This document shows positions 45,087 to 52,561 of a DNA stretch of 64,000 nt, in pieces. Source of the DNA: Bacillota bacterium (GTDB lineage: Bacteria; Bacillota; UBA4882; UBA8346). The stretch is taken from positions 1-64,000 of the forward strand of contig JAKOTQ010000096.1 of NCBI GenBank assembly GCA_029776205.1, in the 5' to 3' direction. The notes under the pieces were generated by a model. That model was not told where the DNA came from and did no database searches. It saw only the letters and a list, made by a program, of their open reading frames with translations. The position numbers were made by a program, and so were the translations under genes. Each line of letters begins with the position of its first letter. Position 1 is the stretch's first letter.

Positions 45087-46625
45087 TTATTTCAACTCCA
45101 TAGTCAATCGGGAAACCCCTATTTCATTTGATCCATGATAGATTCTGATTTCTGCCTGATATTTCCCAGGTTTGAAACCTTCAGCATATCCCATAAGAGT
45201 CATCGTTTTGAAAGGCACCACCGCTTGTTCTTTTTCACCGGTCCCATTCACTTTCACCATGCCCAATGTTTTACCGTTTTCGCCTTTGATCACCACATCA
45301 GCCTGGGGAGCGATTTTAATATTCCCTTTATTCTTAACAATGACCGACACTAAGTAATTCGAACCATCCCGGGCAGCAGAAATTCCTACCGCTTCAGCCT
45401 CTGTTTTATATGTACCGGTCACCACCGCTTCCAAGTTTAGCATCGATTCTTCAAGCAACATCGGATTGGGCCCCATCGAAAAGACTTTAACTTTTAAAAT
45501 GCCATAATTCCCTTGAACAACGGAATCTTTCGGAAAATTGGCTTTAACGATAATCGTTGTCATCCTTCGCGGTTCCAGAATGACCTCTTTTCCCGGTTTA
45601 AACTCCAAATTGACGAATTTTAAAACCGAAAAAGGATAATTGGGTTCAATTTCTGTTGGTTCCAAAAGCACTCTCAACGGCTGATTCCACTTGTTCTCCA
45701 CCGAAAAACTCTTCAGCATCGAAGTACCCGGCCGACCATTGAACGTCAGATAATCGGTTGAAACGGAAACACGTTTCAATTTATTTTCCTGATAATAAAA
45801 ATCTCCGGACTTTACCTGAATGGTTTTTGAAAGCAATATCTGACCCGATGAGCCATATTGATAGAACAATCGTAGTTCATATTCACCAGGCGTCAAAACC
45901 TGGTTGGGTGTTCCATAATACTGCAGGATACTGCCTGGAAGCATATGCATTTCGGATTTGCTATTTAGCCAGCCGACTTCCGGACGCAACTCAACCCGTT
46001 CAATCAATCGCTTCGTTTTATTGTCACGAATGGTGATAAATGCACTGGTGTAATAATCCAACAACGAATTATTTTGAACAACCGCATATACCAGAGGCTC
46101 TCCGTTTGCATTCCTGATCAATTCAAAGGCATTAACTTTTGCCGTAGGACGCAATCCCGGAGCATCGATTTTAATATTTAGCAAAACCGCATAACGAACG
46201 CCCAACTGCATAGCATCATTAGCCTGAAAGTTTTTGGGTTCTACCATAACCGCTGCCAGATGACTGCCTTTTGCATTTAAAGGTATCTTCACCGTTCCCC
46301 TGACGGTAAACTCTTCTCCGGGTTTAAGCAGAACGCGGGTAGTATCTAAACGGATCCATTGATTTACCTGAAAATTCTCAGGTATTATAAAGGACAAGCT
46401 ACCATCGGGTTGTTGAAACGGTTGATATATCGCAAACTCAACCTGTTCCGGTATATTGTCAAGGGCCGACAACTTAAATTGAAAGGAACCAGTTTCACCA
46501 GGCTTCAGCTGCAACGGTATTACCAATGGTTGAACCCCAACCGCACAATCCCCCGTAGAAACAAAAAATAACAACAAAATCATTACCATGCAAAAAATAG
46601 AACGTGAATGCCGCTGGTATACCAA
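45087..46625 (-). CDS. Secreted multi-Ig-like protein (DUF916/chaperone-like N-domain)
   Basis: The 512-residue protein has a signal peptide (about 1-28), then several beta-sandwich modules with no transmembrane anchor or sortase signal at the end. The first (about 30-155, LQLKPGETGSFQFKLSA, then LKPGEEFTVRGTVKIP) resembles both DUF916 peptidoglycan-binding proteins and periplasmic pilus chaperones. Three further Ig-like modules follow, the last ending RIYHGSNEIGVSRLTMELK. Its place between two small AGEYxG proteins and a secretin suggests a chaperone, anchor or tip role in surface assembly; this is inference. Confidence 0.6.
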   Translation of the reverse strand: MVYQRHSRSIFCMVMILLLFFVSTGDCAVGVQPLVIPLQLKPGETGSFQFKLSALDNIPEQVEFAIYQPFQQPDGSLSFIIPENFQVNQWIRLDTTRVLLKPGEEFTVRGTVKIPLNAKGSHLAAVMVEPKNFQANDAMQLGVRYAVLLNIKIDAPGLRPTAKVNAFELIRNANGEPLVYAVVQNNSLLDYYTSAFITIRDNKTKRLIERVELRPEVGWLNSKSEMHMLPGSILQYYGTPNQVLTPGEYELRLFYQYGSSGQILLSKTIQVKSGDFYYQENKLKRVSVSTDYLTFNGRPGTSMLKSFSVENKWNQPLRVLLEPTEIEPNYPFSVLKFVNLEFKPGKEVILEPRRMTTIIVKANFPKDSVVQGNYGILKVKVFSMGPNPMLLEESMLNLEAVVTGTYKTEAEAVGISAARDGSNYLVSVIVKNKGNIKIAPQADVVIKGENGKTLGMVKVNGTGEKEQAVVPFKTMTLMGYAEGFKPGKYQAEIRIYHGSNEIGVSRLTMELK

Positions 46626-46752
46626 GATTAGACCTCCTTCAGGAACACTGAACCACTCATCCCATCAATCCGCTTCTAATTTCCCATTCATGAATCTTTA
46701 ATAACTTCCAATTACCAAAACCACTAACGTTAAAATCCCTGGATAAAGAGGG

Positions 46753-46789
46753 AAGTTCACCCCTTTCCCGCAACGAAAGGGGCGAACTT
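46753..46789. promoter_or_regulatory. Intra-operon stem-loop after the AGEYxG subunit gene
   Basis: AAGTTC-CCCCTTTC pairs with GAAAGGGG-GAACTT (14 bp with one mismatch) around a 7-base loop. On the minus strand it lies just after the stop of the 186-residue gene and lacks a clean T-run. It would stabilise the upstream mRNA or allow partial termination, raising the subunit level over the downstream genes, as in many pilin operons. Confidence 0.6.
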
Positions 46790-46802
46790 TTATCTTACAT
46801 TA

Positions 46803-47363
46803 TCATCTGTTACCGTAATCAGCAGCATAAACTGTAGCGATCAATTGTCCTTGATATTCTCCGGCCGGCTGGTCGGATACTCTTCCAAGTTGAGCCTTAT
46901 ATTTAACGCTGTAAGTCGTAATTCCACGACCGACAGGGCTTGGCTTGGCGGTTTCTTTCTCGTTATACCCAGCTTTCATTTCTCTCCAGCCATTACCGTT
47001 GCCAACTTTCATATAGCTTTTAAGCGTAAAACGTTCTTTACCAATCTGTTTATAGAAAGGAACGCCATCCACTTTGACAAGAACATTGCAGTTGCTTTCC
47101 ACCCTAAATTTGGCTTCTCCCTCTTTGACTTCATTGGCTCTACCGACAAAACTCAACTTTTCAGCATTAACCCAACCGATGCATGCATATTTCCCAACTT
47201 CGGCGTTGATCTTGATGGAAGAAGACGGACCACCCAATTGGCTTACCGTACCGCCGTGTTTGTCAATCAGTCCAGCCATCGGATCGCGACCGTTTTGTGC
47301 AAAAGCACTACTGACCGAAACCAACAATAAACCGACCAACATCAACACCATGAACTTTTTCAT
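46803..47363 (-). CDS. Secreted AGEYxG-type structural subunit B
   Basis: The 186-residue protein has a clear signal peptide (about 1-23, ending AFAQ) and a mature beta-rich part with two cysteines (CIGWVN and SNCNV). The end, RVSDQPAGEYQGQLIATVYA, matches subunit A and resembles the last strands of spore-coat-U/DUF4402-type fibre subunits (PAGxYxG/D...TV). It has AGGAGG before its ATG, and a stem-loop follows, suggesting high expression. I infer a secreted structural protein; polymerisation is unproven. Confidence 0.6.
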   Translation of the reverse strand: MKKFMVLMLVGLLLVSVSSAFAQNGRDPMAGLIDKHGGTVSQLGGPSSSIKINAEVGKYACIGWVNAEKLSFVGRANEVKEGEAKFRVESNCNVLVKVDGVPFYKQIGKERFTLKSYMKVGNGNGWREMKAGYNEKETAKPSPVGRGITTYSVKYKAQLGRVSDQPAGEYQGQLIATVYAADYGNR

Positions 47364-47455
47364 CTCAAAATCCTCCTCTGGTTTTGTTATCGTAAAATTG
47401 AAATCAACAATGGTATTCCTTTTCCCTATTCACCTCCATTCAACCGCCTGCACCG

Positions 47456-47944
47456 TCATGGCATTCTAATCACTGTCACGAAAACTTTCCCTGTATACTC
47501 ACCAGCCGGTTGGGCGGATATTTGATGTATCCTTACCCTTCCGTAAAGCACCATCTCCAGGCAACGGGTCTTCCCTTTTTCCAGGGGTGAGTTGGTGATA
47601 GACAGAAGGTAAGGTGTATCCATGGTTAATCGCTGATGCTCTTGATCAATCCAATAAACTGTGTCCAGTTCGTATTTGCCCCTTTCCTGATTGCCCTGGT
47701 ATCGAAGGGGAGTGGCTGTCAGCCGAAGTTGATAATGGCCTTCTCCGACAAAAACTCTGATTTTAACCGGTTCAATAGGATATGTACCAACTGCACCGGA
47801 CAATTTTATTTTAGGCGGGCTGGATATCTCGATACGGGTAAGAACAGCAGAGCTCTTGTCTGCAGCCAAAAGCTTGTTGTCATCCAGCCAATTTCCCAAT
47901 GACATCAATGCACACAGCATTAAAATGATCAAGTTTCGTCTCAT
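47456..47944 (-). CDS. Secreted AGEYxG-type subunit A
   Basis: From the ATG at 47944 (GGGGTG upstream) the 162-residue protein has a hydrophobic N-terminus (about 3-28) that can act as a signal peptide, and a beta-rich mature part. It ends QISAQPAGEYTGKVFVTV plus four residues, parallel to subunit B, with which it also shares the IKI/VGxY-type middle. It heads the operon and could be a minor or initiating subunit. An upstream in-frame extension to 48034 lacks supporting signals. Confidence 0.55.
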   Translation of the reverse strand: MRRNLIILMLCALMSLGNWLDDNKLLAADKSSAVLTRIEISSPPKIKLSGAVGTYPIEPVKIRVFVGEGHYQLRLTATPLRYQGNQERGKYELDTVYWIDQEHQRLTMDTPYLLSITNSPLEKGKTRCLEMVLYGRVRIHQISAQPAGEYTGKVFVTVIRMP

Positions 47945-48041
47945 GATAGGCACCCCAGGTTTACTCAACGCACACCCATAATATATATATATGATAGGTT
48001 GTATTAGCATTGCCAAATTTCCCATATTATTCATCGCGACC

Positions 48042-48070
48042 TATAAATCGGAAAAATTTCCATTTGACAA
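48042..48070 (-). promoter_or_regulatory. Promoter candidate of the subunit/secretin operon
   Basis: On the minus strand TTGTCA (48065-48070) and TTTATA (48042-48047) are spaced by 17 bases; a GGAAA-TT-TTTCC dyad lies in the spacer. A leader of about 90 nt precedes the chosen subunit A start. Confidence 0.45.
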
Positions 48071-48091
48071 CCGTCATTATATGATTAAAGC

Positions 48092-48107
48092 GTAACTAAA
48101 TTGTTAC
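48092..48107. promoter_or_regulatory. GTAAC-N6-GTTAC dyad upstream of the subunit operon
   Basis: GTAAC (48092-48096) and GTTAC (48103-48107) form a 16-bp dyad. It is centred about 65 bp upstream of the predicted start point, a usual place for an activator. Confidence 0.4.
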
Positions 48108-48108
48108 A

Positions 48109-48144
48109 AGAAAAAATTAAAGCCACTCCTGGCAGGAGTGGCTT
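48109..48144 (-). terminator. Terminator of dinB
   Basis: AAGCCACTCC and GGAGTGGCTT form a perfect 10-bp stem (48120-48144) with a 5-base loop; on the minus strand TAATTTTTT follows. It insulates the subunit operon from dinB. Confidence 0.85.
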
Positions 48145-48173
48145 CGAAAAACACTGGATATAACTTACTTACC

Positions 48174-49370
48174 TCAATCCTTCATGAGTTGGTTCATTCG
48201 AATGATGGTCCCTTTGGTAATCGCCTGTTCGCCAAATCTATTTTTCAGTTGATCGACTGTCCGGTGCAGTTTATCAAGTTGAACCATTGTCGGGCTCTCC
48301 AGTTCTTCAAACAAAGCTAATTGGGTTTGTGAAGCTTCAAAACCGCTGACCGTAATGCCCAACAGACGGACTTTCCCGTCACCCCATTGAGCCTGCATAG
48401 CCAAATTTAAAGCAACCTGATAAATGGTTTCTTCAAAGTCGGTCGGCTGTTCCAAGGTGATTTGCCTGGTTATAGTTTTAAAAGCATGATCTCGGATTTT
48501 TACGGCGATCACCCGCCCCTTCAGCTGGTGCTGCCGCAACCTGCGAGCCACCTGATCAGCCAGACATAATAACACACCGGTTAAAAATTCCCGATCATCC
48601 GTATCCTCCTGAAAAGTCATTTCGTGGCCAATACTTTTAGCCGCTTCATCCGTAACCACCGGCCGATCATCCCGTCCATGAGCCAACTGATGGAGATGAG
48701 CTCCAACCTCTCCCAAGCGTTCAATGAGTTTTTCCAACGGATAACGACGTAACATCCCTATCGTCCGAATTCCCATTTGGAACAGAATAGCCTCGGTCCG
48801 TTTGCCTACTCCCCAAAGCTTTCCTACAGGTAAATCTTCCAAAACCTCCAACACATTCTCAGGAGAGATCACTACAAAACCCTTGGGTTTTCTTAAATCC
48901 GACCCTAATTTGGCCAAAAATTTATTGGGGGCTATACCGACCGATGCGGTAAGCCCAATCTCCTTCTCAATCCGTCGCACAATAGTTTTCCCAATCTCAA
49001 CCGCAGGCCCAAAAATCCCTTCGGATCCGGTTAAATCCAAAAAAGCTTCATCCAGTGACAGGGGTTCAACCAGTGGAGAATATTCTGCTAAGATGTTCAT
49101 GATTTGCCGGGAAACCTCAGCATACCTTTTCGCCCGCACCGGAAGAAAAATACCCTGAGGGCATTTACGAAAGGCTTCTTGAAGGGGCATCGCGGAATGA
49201 ACGCCAAATTCGCGTGCTTCATAGGAGCAGGTGGAAACCACTCCCCGTTTTGACGGATCTCCACCAACAATCACGGGTTTCCCTCGATAAGCGGGATTAT
49301 CCAATTGCTCCACGGATGCATAAAAGGCATCCATATCGAGATGTAGTATTTTCCGTTCCATCTTAAACAC
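48174..49370 (-). CDS. dinB: DNA polymerase IV (Y-family)
   Basis: The translesion polymerase DinB copies past damaged bases. The 398-residue protein has the catalytic LHLDMDAFYASVEQ, LSLDEAFLDLTGSEG (acidic pair), helix-hairpin-helix near 170-200 and the little-finger domain (about 240-350). It ends with a QLxLF-like clamp-binding sequence (QLALFEELE) around residue 355. The start is GTG at 49370 or the ATG three codons on. No LexA-type operator is visible upstream; instead a 72-bp direct repeat occupies that gap. Confidence 0.96.
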   Translation of the reverse strand: MFKMERKILHLDMDAFYASVEQLDNPAYRGKPVIVGGDPSKRGVVSTCSYEAREFGVHSAMPLQEAFRKCPQGIFLPVRAKRYAEVSRQIMNILAEYSPLVEPLSLDEAFLDLTGSEGIFGPAVEIGKTIVRRIEKEIGLTASVGIAPNKFLAKLGSDLRKPKGFVVISPENVLEVLEDLPVGKLWGVGKRTEAILFQMGIRTIGMLRRYPLEKLIERLGEVGAHLHQLAHGRDDRPVVTDEAAKSIGHEMTFQEDTDDREFLTGVLLCLADQVARRLRQHQLKGRVIAVKIRDHAFKTITRQITLEQPTDFEETIYQVALNLAMQAQWGDGKVRLLGITVSGFEASQTQLALFEELESPTMVQLDKLHRTVDQLKNRFGEQAITKGTIIRMNQLMKD

Positions 49371-49504
49371 AGGGCAAGAATGATGAGCCGAAACCCAAAA
49401 CAGCCCTCACCAATCTCCTATCTGCAATATCGTTATTTACAAATTCTCGATACTCATCGATTTCCCTCTATTACTTATTCCCAACAGATAAAGTCCACGA
49501 ACTA

Positions 49505-49576
49505 AGGCGCCCGGAGCGTACTACAGGTACGTGAGGACGCCGAGTCCGCAGTGGAACGACGCCATGCGACGCTTAT
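49505..49576. repeat. 72-bp direct repeat, copy 1
   Basis: This GC-rich unit, starting AGGCGCCCGGAGCG and ending GCGACGCTTAT, recurs 124 bp away with a single mismatch. It contains internal dyads (CGTAC-TACAG-GTACG). The wider gap 49371-49753 otherwise holds AT-rich DNA, the second copy and the rpsU terminator; I see no gene in it. Confidence 0.9.
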
Positions 49577-49628
49577 TACCTATCCCCGAAAAATAAATAG
49601 AAGCGAGCAGGGCTAGGCCCACAAGGCG

Positions 49629-49700
49629 AGGCGCCCGGAGCGTACTACAGGTACGTGAGGACGCCGAGTCCGTAGTGGAACGACGCCATGCGACGCTTAT
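49629..49700. repeat. 72-bp direct repeat, copy 2
   Basis: This copy is identical to the one at 49505-49576 except C to T within GTCCGCAGTGG. The 52 bases between copies are unlike the repeat and include CTAGGCCC. Confidence 0.9.
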
Positions 49701-49713
49701 ATTTATTTTTAAA

Positions 49714-49741
49714 TGAAAAAACCCGTCTTGATGACGGGTTA
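49714..49741 (-). terminator. Terminator of rpsU
   Basis: AACCCGTC and GACGGGTT form an 8-bp stem with a 5-base loop; on the minus strand six T follow. It lies 12 bases past the rpsU stop. Confidence 0.85.
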
Positions 49742-49753
49742 TTATTCCTATCC

Positions 49754-49933
49754 TTATCTCGTTTTACGTTTCCTTGCTGCTTCAGATTTCTTCTTCCTCT
49801 TTACGCTGGGCTTTTCATAATGCTCTCTCTTCCGGACTTCGGCTAAAATTCCGGACATTTGGCATTGTCTTTTAAAACGCTTTAACGCGCTATCTAACGT
49901 CTCGTTTTTACCGATCTTAACTTCAGTTGCCAC
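49754..49933 (-). CDS. rpsU: 30S ribosomal protein S21
   Basis: A 59-residue reading frame starting with GTG ([20 protein letters not shown]) and ending in a very basic tail ([14 protein letters not shown]) is S21; [20 protein letters not shown] is the family core. S21 helps select initiation complexes on the 30S platform. An AGGGGAGGG site lies 7-8 nt before the GTG. It has its own promoter and terminator. The usual neighbour yqeY is absent here. Confidence 0.95.
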   Translation of the reverse strand: MATEVKIGKNETLDSALKRFKRQCQMSGILAEVRKREHYEKPSVKRKKKSEAARKRKTR

Positions 49934-50016
49934 AAATTTTCCCTCCCCTCCACTGCCTGCCTACTTTACGACTTCGTCCGCAGTGTTCGGTTCGAAAGTC
50001 AAAATTACATTATAAA

Positions 50017-50046
50017 ATTATACTATAGTTACCTAGCTTTTGTCAA
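50017..50046 (-). promoter_or_regulatory. Sigma-A promoter of rpsU
   Basis: On the minus strand TTGACA (50041-50046) and TATAAT (50017-50022) are spaced by 18 bases. The -35 box begins right after the hinT stop codon, giving a leader of about 77 nt. Confidence 0.78.
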
Positions 50047-50047
50047 C

Positions 50048-50395
50048 TCATCCCGGAGGCCAACTCATACTGCGTCCGGCAATGACATGAAAGTGTAGAT
50101 GATGAACGCTTTCCAAAGCATCCCGGCCATAATTGACGACCACCCGGAACCCATTTTCCCTCAATCCAAGCTCCTGGGTGACCTTTTGAATGGCTTGCAT
50201 CAAATCCGTCGCCAACCCTTCCTGAAGTAAATTGGGATCAGCAATATTGGCAATATGCCGTTTCGGAATGACCAAGATGTGGGTGGGCGCTGCGGGTTCA
50301 ATATCTTTAAATGCTATAACCCGTTCATCCTCATAAACCACTGTGCTAGGTATTTCTTTGTTAACGATTTTACAGAATACGCAATCTGACACCAA
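50048..50395 (-). CDS. hinT: HIT family (HinT-like) nucleotide hydrolase
   Basis: The 115-residue protein has CVFCKIVNKEIPS at the N-terminus (zinc ligands CxxC) and the histidine triad SVHHLHFHVIAGRSMSWPP at the C-terminus. HinT proteins hydrolyse adenosine 5'-phosphoramidates and aminoacyl-AMP. The start is TTG at 50395 or the following GTG, both served by AAGGAGAG. It is followed by rpsU with its own promoter. Confidence 0.95.
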   Translation of the reverse strand: MVSDCVFCKIVNKEIPSTVVYEDERVIAFKDIEPAAPTHILVIPKRHIANIADPNLLQEGLATDLMQAIQKVTQELGLRENGFRVVVNYGRDALESVHHLHFHVIAGRSMSWPPG

Positions 50396-50526
50396 AAATC
50401 TCTCCTTTTTGGGCTAATTCGACATACCCAAATAAATTCCTTCTGCTTTCCCGATATTTTTACCAATTCATAACTTCAATAATTGAATGGTTTTGATTAC
50501 TAGATTATTGGCCTGGCTACCGGATT

Positions 50527-50622
50527 CGAGGTTTAGGTATGGAACGCTAAGGGTTACCTCAACAACCTGTAACCAAGCCCTCAAACCTCGTATTATTTAA
50601 CTTGCAACTGTAAACTGTTAAC
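50527..50622. repeat. Hairpin plus degenerate repeats downstream of mtaB
   Basis: CGAGGTTT (50527-50534) and AAACCTCG (50583-50590) are perfect inverted arms around an inner GGTTAC/GTAACC dyad. At 50603-50622 there follows an AACTGTAAACTGTTAACT tract like that at 33401-33435. The tract touches the mtaB stop. Confidence 0.55.
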
Positions 50623-51901
50623 TCTCTAAAACTCCTCTTAAACTCTCTCCACTATTTCCGGTGATTTTCACCTGGCAGATTGAATTTTTCAGTTCCTGTT
50701 TACAGTGGACTTTCACCGGGATATACTCTCCGGAAAGACCGGTCCAATCAAGGCCTTCTTTCTCTTCAAACAACACCTCAACGCTTCGGCCGATGAATTG
50801 ATCCGCATAGGCCCGACTCATCTCAGCAGCTATCTTTCCGATACGGTGGCTCCGTTCTTCCTGAATCTTACCTGGAACCCGATCCGGCATCGCCGCCGCC
50901 GGTGTCCCTTTACGGGGCGAATACCGGAATACATGCATCTTACTGAAACGCTGCTTACTAACAAACTCCAAGGTACTCTCGAAATCCTCTTCGGTTTCAC
51001 CCGGAAATCCGACAATTAGATCGGTGCCGATTCCAATCAACGGATTTATCGAACGTAACGCTTTGAGCAAGTCTCTGAAATAGTCCAATCGATAGCCCCT
51101 GTTCATTCGTTCCAATATCCGATCGCTGCCGCTTTGCAAAGGAATGTGTAAATATTGGCATATTCTGGGTTGACCAGCGATTCTTCGAATCAACTCTTCC
51201 GTAAAATCCGTCGGTTCAATAGAACCCAAACGGATCCGAAATTCTCCGGGAAACGTTACCAATTCCTTTAATACATCCTCAAGCGTCAGCCCTAGATCTT
51301 TACCATAACATCCCAGATGAATCCCTGTCAGGACGATCTCCCGATATCCCGCTTCCAACAACTTTTGAAATTCTGAAACCACCCGTTCCAGAGGCATACT
51401 CCGGACTTTACCCCGGGCATAGGGAATAATGCAATACGAGCAAAATTGCTCGCAACCTTCTTCGATTTTAAGCATAGCCCGAGTTCTTCCAGAAACCAGG
51501 CCGTGAGGCAGATCAATCCATCCATCGTGTTCAAAAATCTCTATTTGCAACCGTTTTTGGTGATCAGCCAGATACTTCTCAACCAAATCAACGATTTGAG
51601 GGCGTTCAGCCATTCCCACCAGCAAATCGACGCCTTCGATCCCGCCGGCTTCCTCCGGTGAAACCTGAGAATAACATCCGGTGGCAACCACGATCCCTGA
51701 TCCGAATCCAATAGCTTTCCGAATGATTTGCCTGGATTTGCCGGCACCGGTTTGAGTCACGGCACAGGTATTGATCACATAAATATCAGCTCCAGGGCCA
51801 AAAGGAACTACCTCGTAGCCCCGGTTTTGAAACAGCGTCATTAAACTTTCCGTATCATCTTGATTCACTTTACAGCCTAACGTATGAAAAGCTACTTTCA
51901 T
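50618..51901 (-). CDS. mtaB: tRNA t6A37 C2-methylthiotransferase MtaB
   Basis: MtaB is a radical-SAM enzyme that converts t6A37 to ms2t6A37 in tRNAs reading ANN codons. The 427-residue protein has the N-terminal UPF0004 domain with cluster cysteines (VAFHTLGCKVNQ, NTCAVT, ATGCYSQ), the radical-SAM motif CEQFCSYC and a C-terminal TRAM domain (about 365-427). The HTLGCKVNQ start separates MtaB from MiaB and RimO. It ends the operon that begins in the lpt genes. Confidence 0.95.
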   Translation of the reverse strand: MKVAFHTLGCKVNQDDTESLMTLFQNRGYEVVPFGPGADIYVINTCAVTQTGAGKSRQIIRKAIGFGSGIVVATGCYSQVSPEEAGGIEGVDLLVGMAERPQIVDLVEKYLADHQKRLQIEIFEHDGWIDLPHGLVSGRTRAMLKIEEGCEQFCSYCIIPYARGKVRSMPLERVVSEFQKLLEAGYREIVLTGIHLGCYGKDLGLTLEDVLKELVTFPGEFRIRLGSIEPTDFTEELIRRIAGQPRICQYLHIPLQSGSDRILERMNRGYRLDYFRDLLKALRSINPLIGIGTDLIVGFPGETEEDFESTLEFVSKQRFSKMHVFRYSPRKGTPAAAMPDRVPGKIQEERSHRIGKIAAEMSRAYADQFIGRSVEVLFEEKEGLDWTGLSGEYIPVKVHCKQELKNSICQVKITGNSGESLRGVLES

Positions 51902-51972
51902 TTATATCCTACCTTGATATTAATCTCCAAAATCAGTCTTTTGATAATCCCTAGAAATTCAAATATATCTTT

Positions 51973-52557
51973 TCAAAAGATTCCGTCCGCTTCACGCCCC
52001 GGCCTGTCCACCCAAAAAAGGAGCAATGGGTTGATCACGAGCAATGTCAATAAAGTTAATATTATTACGGGGTATCCATAAGGAAACAGCCAAAACAGAA
52101 GCATGCAGGTATTAAGAAAACCGATCCCATACCCGATCTGAAAGCGATTCCACTTTGGGCTGGTATTTGCAATAATTTTATAAAAACATACTTCAATGGC
52201 AATTAGATAACACCAAGCTAACAGTTCCCGTTGGAGTGCCGGGAGCATTTTAAATCCATACTTCACTTTCCATAAAACAAGCAAGGTTAAGATAAATCCG
52301 GAAAAAGTAAATAATGCATACAACAGAATCCGTTTAAACCCGCTTTTCTCCTGATGTTCCTCTTCCGGACTAAACGTTAAAAAAGCACAGCAAGCCCACA
52401 AGCCCAAAGTGAACCCAACACCCCACAACGGCGGGATGATCATTACCGATAAAAATGACATACCCAGGCTAACTCGGGGAGAAAACCGGAATATCGATTG
52501 CACTAAAAACCCTAAGACAAAGGCTAAGGCAATTGTTAAAAAAGCACTGGTATCCAA
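51973..52557 (-). CDS. Polytopic membrane protein, function unknown
   Basis: The 194-residue protein has about six hydrophobic helices (near 5-22, 28-62, 75-98, 110-128, 140-160 and 163-183) and no charged catalytic motif that I recognise. It is four bases downstream of the YhaM-like gene and 71 bp upstream of mtaB, so it is co-transcribed with RNA-metabolism genes. I do not recognise the family. Confidence 0.6.
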   Translation of the reverse strand: MDTSAFLTIALAFVLGFLVQSIFRFSPRVSLGMSFLSVMIIPPLWGVGFTLGLWACCAFLTFSPEEEHQEKSGFKRILLYALFTFSGFILTLLVLWKVKYGFKMLPALQRELLAWCYLIAIEVCFYKIIANTSPKWNRFQIGYGIGFLNTCMLLFWLFPYGYPVIILTLLTLLVINPLLLFWVDRPGREADGIF

Positions 52558-52561
52558 AGTC

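Noticed and set aside
49371-49500. LexA operator upstream of dinB.
   Set aside because: No CGAAC-N4-GTTCG-like or CTGT-N8-ACAG site is visible.
49505-49700. Direct repeats as attachment sites or a two-repeat CRISPR.
   Set aside because: No integrase, no cas gene, and the 72-bp unit with a 52-bp spacer does not fit a CRISPR repeat.
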